Positions 6,107 to 11,721 of a stretch of 11,721 bases of DNA are shown here, one piece after another. The notes under the pieces are model-generated. The model worked only from the letters and a program-made list of their open reading frames with translations. It was not told the DNA's origin and ran no database searches. Made by a program: the position numbers and the translations under genes. This DNA comes from an uncultured Blautia sp. (GTDB lineage: Bacteria > Bacillota > Clostridia > Lachnospirales > Lachnospiraceae), in the NCBI GenBank assembly GCA_900549015.1, contig URMH01000065.1, positions 1 to 11,721 of the forward strand. The letters run 5' to 3'. The first letter of the stretch is position 1. The number at the start of each line of letters is the position of its first letter.

Positions 6107-7018
6107 TCACTGCATTGCTCTATATTTATATTTTGAAATCTCCTCCAGATATTTTTTCCCCAGAGAGCTTATAGGGGCTCCTTTTCTTGCAAGATACCCG
6201 ATTGTCATTACCTCATCTGACTTTAACCGGACTGCACAGTATTCTGAACCGTTCAGCTTCTCGCAGATAATCCCAGAACACAGAGTATAACCGTTCAAGC
6301 CAACCATTAAATTTAAGAAGGTCGCTCTGTCGTCTGCCTTGATCAGACGTTTATACTCATATGTACTTAAGACCTCCTCCGCAAAATAAAAGGAGTTATA
6401 CTCTCCCTGCTCGAAGGAGAGACAGGGATATTCCAACAGCTCGGAAAGTTCAATTTCCTCCCTGTCTGCAAGAGGGTGTCCCTTCCACATATATACGTAA
6501 ATGCTGCACTTTAACAGCTCATGAAATTCCAGATTAAACTCATGGAAAAGCTTCGTGAGTATCTTGCTGTTAAAGTCATTGAGATAGAGAATCCCTATTT
6601 CACTTTTAAAATTTTTTACATTCTCTATTACAGAGTACGTCTTTGTCTCATGAATGGCAAATTCATATTCGTCCATTCCGAACTGCTTTACAAGCTCTAC
6701 GAAGGCGTCCACTGCAAATGTATAATGCTGCGTGGAAACGCTGAATTTCTTTTTGGAAGGTTTTTTTGAAATATATTTTGATTCCATCAGTTCATACTGT
6801 TCCACGACCTGACGGGCATAGCCCAGAAATTCCTCTCCCTCCGGCGTAACAAAAATCCCTCTGTTGCTTCTTCTGAAAAGCTCCACACCGATTTCTTCTT
6901 CCAGATCCTTCACTGTCGAAGACAGACTTGGCTGTGAAATAAAAAGATTTCTTGCTGCCTCATTCATAGAGCCTGCATTTGCTATGGCGATCACATAGCG
7001 AAGTTGTGTCAGTGTCAT
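6107..7018 (-). CDS. LysR-family transcriptional regulator, likely of methionine/sulfur uptake
   Basis: This is a DNA-binding regulator of 303 aa, normal for the family. The N-terminal winged helix-turn-helix covers about residues 2-62 (MTLTQLRYVIAIANAGSMNE, then the recognition part SQPSLSSTVKDLEEEIG and LFRRSNRG-FVTPEG). It is followed by a linker helix and the effector-binding domain, about 90-300. The effector is unknown. Placement directly upstream of and co-oriented with metNIQ suggests control of methionine or sulfur-compound uptake, as known for the streptococcal LysR regulators MtaR/MetR and CmbR; this is inference from position. The ATG at 7018 has GGAGAG about 9 nt upstream. It has its own promoter (TTCACA-N17-TATAAT) with a palindrome in the spacer, which fits autoregulation, and its own terminator. 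Confidence 0.92.
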   Translation of the reverse strand: MTLTQLRYVIAIANAGSMNEAARNLFISQPSLSSTVKDLEEEIGVELFRRSNRGIFVTPEGEEFLGYARQVVEQYELMESKYISKKPSKKKFSVSTQHYTFAVDAFVELVKQFGMDEYEFAIHETKTYSVIENVKNFKSEIGILYLNDFNSKILTKLFHEFNLEFHELLKCSIYVYMWKGHPLADREEIELSELLEYPCLSFEQGEYNSFYFAEEVLSTYEYKRLIKADDRATFLNLMVGLNGYTLCSGIICEKLNGSEYCAVRLKSDEVMTIGYLARKGAPISSLGKKYLEEISKYKYRAMQ

Positions 7019-7048
7019 TGTTTCGCTCTCCTGTCATAAATTACTTTC

Positions 7049-7077
7049 ATTATAAATCCAATATAGATTTTTGTGAA
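7049..7077 (-). promoter_or_regulatory. Promoter of lysR with palindrome in the spacer
   Basis: On the minus strand TTCACA (7077-7072), a 17-nt spacer and a perfect TATAAT (7054-7049) form a good vegetative promoter 30 nt before the ATG. The spacer contains the inverted repeat AAATC-N7-GATTT (7054-7070), well placed for a self-repressing operator. Confidence 0.6.
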
Positions 7078-7103
7078 GACTTTGTGAATTCTTATTTTTC
7101 CTC

Positions 7104-7131
7104 TTGACTTTTTAAATCTATGTGTTATATT
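7104..7131 (+). promoter_or_regulatory. Promoter of the hsp20 gene
   Basis: TTGACT (7104-7109), a 16-nt spacer and TATATT (7126-7131) make a near-consensus vegetative promoter, with 46 nt to the ATG. The spacer holds AAATCTAT (7114-7121), the exact inverse complement of ATAGATTT (7063-7070) in the divergent lysR promoter. No CIRCE element (HrcA site) is seen. Confidence 0.55.
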
Positions 7132-7177
7132 ACATATAGAACAAAAGAAAAGGTATTAACAGAGAGGAGAATGACTT

Positions 7178-7627
7178 ATGATGATGCCTAGTATTTTTGG
7201 AGAAAACTTATTTGATGACTGGATGGACTTCCCATTTGAAAATGAATTTTTTGGAAAGAAAAACCCTCTTTACGGAAAACATGCAAAGAACATGATGAAA
7301 ACAGATGTCCGTGAAACAGACAACAGCTATGAAGTTGACATTGATCTGCCGGGCTTTAAGAAAGACGAAATTTCTGTTGAACTGAAAGACGGCTATCTTA
7401 CCATAAACGCAGCCAAAGGTCTTGACAAAGACCAGAAAGACAAAGACGGCAGCTACATTCGCCGGGAACGCTACGCCGGAAGCATGACAAGAAGCTTCTT
7501 TGTAGGCAACGGCATTACAAAAGAAGAGGTTCACGCAAAATACGAAAACGGTATTCTGATGCTTTCCCTTCCTAAGAAAGCTGCAAAAGCTGTAGAAAAC
7601 AACCATTATATTTCTATCGAGGGTTAA
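7178..7627 (+). CDS. Small heat-shock protein, Hsp20/alpha-crystallin family
   Basis: This is an ATP-independent holdase chaperone of 149 aa, typical for the family, that binds unfolding proteins and keeps them soluble in the cytoplasm. The alpha-crystallin domain runs from about residue 39 to 135: KTDVRETDNSYEVDIDLPGF, KKDEISVELKDGYLTI, RRERYAGSMTRSF, and the hallmark NGILMLSLPK. A C-terminal I-S-I (HYISIEG) fits the I-x-I tail that docks between subunits. The N-terminal arm is short and rich in Phe, Asp and Asn (FGENLFDDWMDFPFENEFF), resembling the Hsp18 type of clostridia. Ribosome site GAGGAGA is at 7164-7170; the ATG at 7178 is followed by two more Met codons, so the exact start could shift by up to two residues. 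The gene is monocistronic and divergent from lysR. Confidence 0.95.
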   Translation: MMMPSIFGENLFDDWMDFPFENEFFGKKNPLYGKHAKNMMKTDVRETDNSYEVDIDLPGFKKDEISVELKDGYLTINAAKGLDKDQKDKDGSYIRRERYAGSMTRSFFVGNGITKEEVHAKYENGILMLSLPKKAAKAVENNHYISIEG

Positions 7628-7659
7628 CTCCCTTTTAAATAATTTCTTCCCCATATAAC

Positions 7660-7687
7660 AGAGGACTCCGCCAACGCGAAGTCCTCT
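7660..7687 (+). terminator. Terminator between hsp20 and the convergent yibE/F-type gene
   Basis: AGAGGACT (7660-7667) pairs perfectly with AGTCCTCT (7680-7687). Inside, CGC-CAAC-GCG extends the stem after one mismatch. The plus-strand tail, CATTTTATT, is T-rich and suits hsp20. The minus-strand tail is not, though the stem begins 4 nt past the stop of the opposing gene and may serve both. Confidence 0.7.
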
Positions 7688-7691
7688 CATT

Positions 7692-8849
7692 TTATTCTGC
7701 CGCAATTTCCTTCTGTACCGATACTTCTCTTTTTTTCTTCCCTGTTAAAAGAATGCCGCTTGTAAGCGCTGTAAAAGGAGCAACTGTCACAAGCCCGAAG
7801 CTTCCCACGATCGTATCCAGAATTTCCGCAGAAACATATTTATAATTCAAAATATTATCAATGGGGGTTCCCTGCGCCATAAAAGTCATAAGAAGGGCAA
7901 TGTATCCCCCGGAATATGCCAGAAGAAGAGTGGTTGTCATTGTTCCCATTGCGGCGCGTCCCACATTCATTCCGGAACGGGCGGCTTCCCTCCAGGAAAT
8001 ATCCGGTTTTTTCTCAATTACCTCATTTACCGCCGACGTAATATCAACTGCAAGATCCATCATCGCTCCGGACGCCCCGATAAAAATACCGCTCATAAAG
8101 ATTTGCGTAAGATTCAGATCCTGATAACCTGCATACAGAAGACTTTCGGAATACGCCATAACTGCTCCGTGGATCTTAAATAAATCTGTAAAAATACAGC
8201 CAATAATACAGGTCATCAGAACGCCGAGAAGCGCGCCGCTGCTTGCAGCAGCCGTTTTTCTGTCAAACCCGTATACAAGAAAAATAATCAGTACAGTCAG
8301 AAAAGCCGTAATTAAAATTCCGCACCAGATCGGATTTACCCCTCCCAGATATGCAGGAACCATGATTTTCCATATAGTAAGTACCGTAATCACAAAAGAA
8401 TACACAGCCCGAAGCCCTGTTTTCCCTGCAAAAAGCACAAGAAGCACAACAAACATTGCTGCAAGAAGCAGTTCCTTATCAAGGCGGAAGTGATCTGACA
8501 TCATAACAGAAAGAATTTCATCTCCGCTATGGCTTATCACAACCTGGGCTATATCCCCCGTCTCAAACATCTTATCTGACTCAAGAGAACCGCTTAACAT
8601 ATTTACTCCGTCTGTCTCCTGCCCTTTAAATTTGCCGTCCAGGATTTCAAGCTTACAATACTGCTCTCCCGACTGGATTAGCCCGGAGCTTTTTACTGTA
8701 CTCTCATCTGTGGAAAGGACTTTTGCCCTCACTCTTTCTGTTCCTTTATAAATAGCAGCGTCCTCATAGCCGGTTGGAATGGCCATGAGGATAAGAATCA
8801 GTAATACTGCTATAATGGAAACAGAACTTTTTTTCAGTCTGTTTACCAT
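7692..8849 (-). CDS. YibE/F family integral membrane protein
   Basis: This is a 385-aa membrane protein of the YibE/F-like family, whose molecular function is not established. A signal-anchor helix (about residues 10-27, SIIAVLLILILMAIP) is followed by an extracellular beta-rich domain of about 100 residues (KVLSTDES, KLEILDGKFKGQE, GDIAQVVIS). Then come seven or so membrane helices from about 128 to 370. Family-typical stretches are the GIFIGASGAMMDLAVDITSA region near 255 and MNVGRAAMGTMTTTLLLAYSGG near 295-315. The ATG at 8849 lies 1 nt after the alkaline phosphatase stop, and its ribosome site (CAGGAG) is inside the phosphatase reading frame, so translation should be coupled. By guilt of association it could move or sense phosphate, an ion, or a product of phosphatase action; none of this is shown by the sequence. 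Confidence 0.88.
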   Translation of the reverse strand: MVNRLKKSSVSIIAVLLILILMAIPTGYEDAAIYKGTERVRAKVLSTDESTVKSSGLIQSGEQYCKLEILDGKFKGQETDGVNMLSGSLESDKMFETGDIAQVVISHSGDEILSVMMSDHFRLDKELLLAAMFVVLLVLFAGKTGLRAVYSFVITVLTIWKIMVPAYLGGVNPIWCGILITAFLTVLIIFLVYGFDRKTAAASSGALLGVLMTCIIGCIFTDLFKIHGAVMAYSESLLYAGYQDLNLTQIFMSGIFIGASGAMMDLAVDITSAVNEVIEKKPDISWREAARSGMNVGRAAMGTMTTTLLLAYSGGYIALLMTFMAQGTPIDNILNYKYVSAEILDTIVGSFGLVTVAPFTALTSGILLTGKKKREVSVQKEIAAE

Positions 8850-8850
8850 A

Positions 8851-10434
8851 TTATTTTACTCCTGTAAGAGCCGCCATCTTATTAAAGATGTCTGTGTTAT
8901 CATAGTAACCGCTGAAGTTTTCCTGACCTGCGCCCATAGCAAACACTTCAACTGGAAGTCCTGTATGCGCATAAGAGGAGAAATTCACGCCTGATTTATT
9001 ATTCAGAATATGTGTGATTGTTACAGTGAGAGGCTCATAGCTTCCGTAAAGAAGGTATTCTTCCTGGCTGAACTCCTCTTCTTCTCCTGTGCGGCTCATT
9101 GTTTCTTCATAAGCTGCTTTTAATTTGTTGTACTCATAATCTGTCATTACAAGAGAACCTGTGTCTTCTGATTCCGGGTGTTTGTCCTTGCTGTCCGCTT
9201 TATTTGTGGACTCTGTTTCTCCCTGAGGAGCCTGAAGTCCGAAAAGCTCTGTTACGTCTTTCATTACAGTATCAAAATCTGTCTTATTTTCTTTATATCC
9301 CGCTACATAATCCTCATCAAATTTCGCATAGGAAATCTTCTGATTTGCCATATTTGCAAGGAAAGTATCATAATCTGTTCCTGCAAATCCCATAGAAAGA
9401 CCGCCTGTCTCGTGGTCGCCTGTTACAAGGATTAAAGTTTCGTCCGGATGCTCATTGTAAAATTCTACTGCTTTTCCAACTGCATCGTCCATCGCTTTTG
9501 TATCTGTGATCGCTGCTGCCGCATCGTTTGCATGACATGCCCAGTCAATTTTTCCGCCCTCACACATCATAAAGAATCCTGTTTCGTTATCAAGAACTTC
9601 AATTCCTTTTTCCACGTAATCTGCAAGACCCCATTCTCCCTCTTCCAGATCCATAGAATAGCTCATAGCATCACTGTCAGCGAGAGTTTCATCAATTACA
9701 ATGGCTTTGCCGTCCTTTGCTGTGAGCGCCTCCGCATCTGCCTTTGTATTGATCACCTTATATCCGGCTTCCTGCGCAAGCTGATACAGATCTGTCTTAT
9801 CCTCCTCTGCACCTGTCGGCTGAAGAAGTCCGCCGCCCGCAAAATAATCGAACTCGCTGGCGATCATTTCTTCACCGATTTCATAATAGCTGTTTCTCGA
9901 TGCCTGATGTGCATAAAAAGCAGCCGGTGTGGCATGGTTTAAGTTTACGGAAGAAAGAATACCGATCTTATATCCGAGCTGATCTTTCAGTTTTTCCGCA
10001 ATCGTCTCATAAGGTGTCTCCATCTTTTCGTCCATGTTAATAGTTCCGCTGTATGTTTTATGTCCTGTGGAAATAGAGGTTGCTGTAGAAGCAGAATCCG
10101 GACAGAAAGAGGTGCTGTCATAAGTCTGTGCGGAACCTGCTACAGGAAAGTTCATCATATTCAGCTTATTCTCACTTGTAAGAATCTCGTCTCCATCATC
10201 CGCAATGGCATTCAGATAATAATTTGTCGTCTGGATCTGAGGATAGCTCATTCCATCTCCGATAAACAGGAAAATATATTTTGGAACCTTGTTCTCTGCT
10301 GCGGTATTATCTGCGGCAGTCTCCTCTGCTGCTGTTTCCTGGGAAGCCTCCTCTGCAAATACTGCCTGTGCCGGCACACTGCCTGCAAGAACTGCTGCAG
10401 CCATAAGTAATGCGCTGATTTTCTTTACTTTCAT
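8851..10434 (-). CDS. phoA: Secreted alkaline phosphatase (PhoA type)
   Basis: This enzyme hydrolyses phosphomonoesters outside the membrane to release phosphate (527 aa). A signal peptide (residues 1-27, MKVKK plus a hydrophobic core ending AVFA before EEAS) is followed by an Ala/Glu/Thr-rich linker of about 22 residues. Active-site pieces in order: D60 (FIGDGM), nucleophile S114 in PDSASTATS, H168 (NHATPAA), R180, E292, D297 and H301 (CEGGKIDWACH), D340-H341 (VTGDHETGG) and H490 (HTG). H168 and W298 replace the Asp153/Lys328 pair of the E. coli enzyme, as in Bacillus-type phosphatases. Between about 400 and 465 lies a hydrophilic, highly acidic insertion, probably a surface loop. The ATG at 10434 has GAGGAG about 10 nt upstream. 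It is the first gene of a two-gene operon with the YibE/F protein, and its upstream region holds a PhoP-box-like repeat. Confidence 0.95.
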   Translation of the reverse strand: MKVKKISALLMAAAVLAGSVPAQAVFAEEASQETAAEETAADNTAAENKVPKYIFLFIGDGMSYPQIQTTNYYLNAIADDGDEILTSENKLNMMNFPVAGSAQTYDSTSFCPDSASTATSISTGHKTYSGTINMDEKMETPYETIAEKLKDQLGYKIGILSSVNLNHATPAAFYAHQASRNSYYEIGEEMIASEFDYFAGGGLLQPTGAEEDKTDLYQLAQEAGYKVINTKADAEALTAKDGKAIVIDETLADSDAMSYSMDLEEGEWGLADYVEKGIEVLDNETGFFMMCEGGKIDWACHANDAAAAITDTKAMDDAVGKAVEFYNEHPDETLILVTGDHETGGLSMGFAGTDYDTFLANMANQKISYAKFDEDYVAGYKENKTDFDTVMKDVTELFGLQAPQGETESTNKADSKDKHPESEDTGSLVMTDYEYNKLKAAYEETMSRTGEEEEFSQEEYLLYGSYEPLTVTITHILNNKSGVNFSSYAHTGLPVEVFAMGAGQENFSGYYDNTDIFNKMAALTGVK

Positions 10435-10495
10435 AATCTTTTTCTCCTCGTCATCTCTTTTTCAAAAATAATACTTTTTCGTTTCGACAAGAAGA

Positions 10496-10501
10496 ATTAT
10501 A
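10496..10501 (-). promoter_or_regulatory. Candidate -10 element of phoA
   Basis: A perfect TATAAT on the minus strand (10501-10496) lies about 60 nt before the phoA ATG. No -35 box of standard quality is found 16-18 nt upstream, which fits an activator-dependent promoter. Confidence 0.45.
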
Positions 10502-10534
10502 ACGGAAATATATCAAACCCGCTGTCCTGCTTTC

Positions 10535-10551
10535 GTTAAATGAAGGTTAAA
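10535..10551 (-). promoter_or_regulatory. Putative PhoP box upstream of phoA
   Basis: Two exact TTTAAC units (10551-10546 and 10540-10535) are separated by 5 nt, an 11-bp period. B. subtilis PhoP binds TT(A/C/T)ACA-like hexamers at this spacing upstream of Pho genes. The repeat lies roughly 45-60 bp upstream of the start point predicted from the -10 element. Only two units are clear, while strong Pho boxes usually have more. Confidence 0.4.
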
Positions 10552-10571
10552 CTTTGGAGGGGAATGTAAAA

Positions 10572-10590
10572 TACAGCCGCAGACGGCGTA
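10572..10590 (-). terminator. Weak terminator after the galactose-binding protein gene
   Basis: On the minus strand TACGCCG-TCTG-CGGC-T-GTA forms a 7-bp stem with a single-base bulge, followed by TTTTACATT. It starts about 11 nt after the stop codon at 10602. The stem is short and the U-tract modest, so some read-through into phoA is possible. Confidence 0.45.
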
Positions 10591-10601
10591 CTTATTTATT
10601 T

Positions 10602-11666
10602 TCACTCCATTAACTCCATCTGCACTTCCCCCAGGTTATCCTCCGTTACAATCTTATAAGGAAGACGAATATATTTTCCATTTAAAAGCTCAAATTCTTC
10701 AGGAAGTGGTTTTTCTGTTTTTATGGAATAGGCAAGCTCCAACATTCCCTGTGCCTGTCCTCTGAAATTATTAAGAACTGTTCCCAGCATTTCCCCTTTC
10801 TTCACTGCATCGAGTCCTACAACGGTTCCGTCAATGCCAAGCACTACAGGCCAGTCTTTGTCAGACTCTTTCATTCCCATGTCCTTGAGCGTATCAATTG
10901 CGCCAAGAGCCATATCGTCATTATTGGCAAACACAACCTCTATTTCATCTCCATAAGCTTCCAGAAACTGCTTCATTTTATTTGCCGCCTGATCCCTGTT
11001 CCAGTTTGCAATTCCATCCTCAAGCTTTTCCACAAGATACCCGCTGTCTGTAACTTCGTTAATTACCGACATGCTCCTCACCATAGAGTCATTATGTCCG
11101 GCTTCTCCCTCAAGCATAACATACTGAAGGATCCCATCGCCGTTTTTATCGATGGAGGTAAAGTTTTTTTCACATTCCTCTACAAGAATCTCTCCCTGCA
11201 TTTCTCCTGATTCAAAGGCATCGGCTCCCACGTAGTACAGCTTATCCCATCGTTCCAGATCCTCCTCTACAAGTTCCCGGTTAAAGAAAATCACAGGAAT
11301 ATCATTGCTCTTTGCTTTCTCAATAATTGTAGATGCATCTGTTCTGTCCACCAGATTGATACACACAATATCAAAATTATCCTCTATAAAATCATCCATC
11401 TGATCGTTCTGGACAATCTGGCTGTTCTTTGCGCTCTTTATTTCCAGTGTAATAGGAATCCCCCACTCTTTTTCTTTTTCTTTTGCATAATCCTGAAAAC
11501 TGGATACCATCTGAGATACAAACGTATCATATTGATCATACACACTGATTCCTATTTTCAAGCTTTCTTTTTCTTCCTCACCTGCGCCAGGATTTCCACA
11601 GCCACACATAAGCGCTACACCTGTAAAGATAACACAAAACCCTGCCCTTCTCCGCAATTTTCCCAT
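10602..11666 (-). CDS. mglB: Galactose/glucose ABC transporter substrate-binding lipoprotein (MglB-like)
   Basis: This is an extracellular sugar receptor for an Mgl-type ABC importer or a chemosensory partner (354 aa). The signal peptide ends CGCGN; the cysteine preceded by Gly is the likely lipidation site, though Met-Cys-Gly is an imperfect lipobox. E. coli MglB sugar contacts are all recognisable: the Asp in YDQYDTF, Asn in INLVDR, His/Asp/Arg in GHNDSMVR, Trp in IANWNRDQ, Asn in ANNDDMALGA, Asp in GIDGT and Asn in LNNFRGQ. A calcium-binding loop of EF-hand type is also kept (DKNGDGILQ plus a downstream Glu). I start at the ATG at 11666. An ATG at 11681 is in frame, but the codons after it (AGG-AGG-AAA) are the ribosome site for the ATG at 11666. 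No permease or ATPase gene follows; any mglA/mglC would lie beyond the window or elsewhere. Confidence 0.9.
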   Translation of the reverse strand: MGKLRRRAGFCVIFTGVALMCGCGNPGAGEEEKESLKIGISVYDQYDTFVSQMVSSFQDYAKEKEKEWGIPITLEIKSAKNSQIVQNDQMDDFIEDNFDIVCINLVDRTDASTIIEKAKSNDIPVIFFNRELVEEDLERWDKLYYVGADAFESGEMQGEILVEECEKNFTSIDKNGDGILQYVMLEGEAGHNDSMVRSMSVINEVTDSGYLVEKLEDGIANWNRDQAANKMKQFLEAYGDEIEVVFANNDDMALGAIDTLKDMGMKESDKDWPVVLGIDGTVVGLDAVKKGEMLGTVLNNFRGQAQGMLELAYSIKTEKPLPEEFELLNGKYIRLPYKIVTEDNLGEVQMELME

Positions 11667-11699
11667 ATTTTTCCTCCTCATATAATCAAGTGTTTTTTA

Positions 11700-11711
11700 T
11701 TGAAAATTCAA
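11700..11711. repeat. Short palindrome upstream of the sugar-binding protein gene
   Basis: TTGAAAATTCAA reads TTGAA-N2-TTCAA, an operator-like inverted repeat 34 nt before the ATG at 11666. A third TTGAA occurs at the window edge. AT-rich and short, so possibly chance. Confidence 0.25.
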
Positions 11712-11721
11712 GGTTTTTCAA

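Noticed and set aside
7019..7177. CIRCE (HrcA) operator before hsp20
   Set aside because: No TTAGCACTC-N9-GAGTGCTAA or near match is present.
7208..7705. Minus-strand open frame of 165 codons opposite hsp20
   Set aside because: Complementary to a well-conserved Hsp20 gene with its own promoter, ribosome site and terminator; no motifs of its own.
9448..9942. Plus-strand open frame of 164 codons
   Set aside because: Antisense to the catalytic part of the alkaline phosphatase; Cys/Ile-rich composition typical of a shadow frame.
11667..11681. Upstream ATG start for the sugar-binding protein
   Set aside because: The codons ATG-AGG-AGG contain the ribosome site for the ATG at 11666, and there is no comparable site before 11681.
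1..11721. CRISPR arrays, tRNA, rRNA and insertion sequences
   Set aside because: No regularly spaced repeats, no cloverleaf-like sequences, no rRNA-like stretches and no transposase frames were found on either strand.

Overview
The window comes from a spore-forming Clostridia lineage of the Firmicutes, most probably a gut Lachnospiraceae. The evidence is strong GGAGG ribosome sites, TTG as well as ATG starts, a clostridial-type spoIIID start, a sigma-E-type sporulation promoter, a B. subtilis-like Trp/His alkaline phosphatase and a YibE/F membrane protein. This assignment rests on pattern recognition; no database was searched.

Layout. Positions 1-2260 are clearly AT-rich, by eye about 30% GC against about 45% for the rest. 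They hold one large gene, a complete calcineurin-like metallophosphoesterase with an unrecognised C-terminal half (minus strand), flanked by decayed reading frames. The AT-rich segment ends abruptly inside a spoIIID gene. The 5' half of spoIIID survives (2245-2376, minus) with its ribosome site and an exact match to the sigma-E promoter consensus, but homology stops after the residues STVH. This broken sporulation regulator is the most interesting object in the window.

From 2400 rightwards the sequence looks like ordinary chromosome. A Cof-type HAD phosphatase (2502-3314, plus) converges on a metNIQ methionine ABC importer operon (5994 to 3401, minus). A LysR-family regulator (6107-7018, minus) lies directly upstream of metN but is separated from it by a terminator. 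The gap between them has no S-box or T-box leader; instead a 7-bp inverted repeat sits at the metN promoter, so the LysR protein is the obvious candidate regulator. Divergent from lysR is a small heat-shock protein gene (7178-7627, plus); the two promoter spacers share an inverted 8-bp element.

The right third is on the minus strand. A galactose/glucose-binding lipoprotein of the MglB type (10602-11666) is followed by a terminator. Then come a secreted alkaline phosphatase (8851-10434), with a two-unit PhoP-box-like repeat upstream, and a YibE/F membrane protein (7692-8849). The last two start and stop within 1 nt of each other and are almost certainly co-translated.

No rRNA, tRNA, CRISPR array, insertion sequence or complete mobile element is visible.
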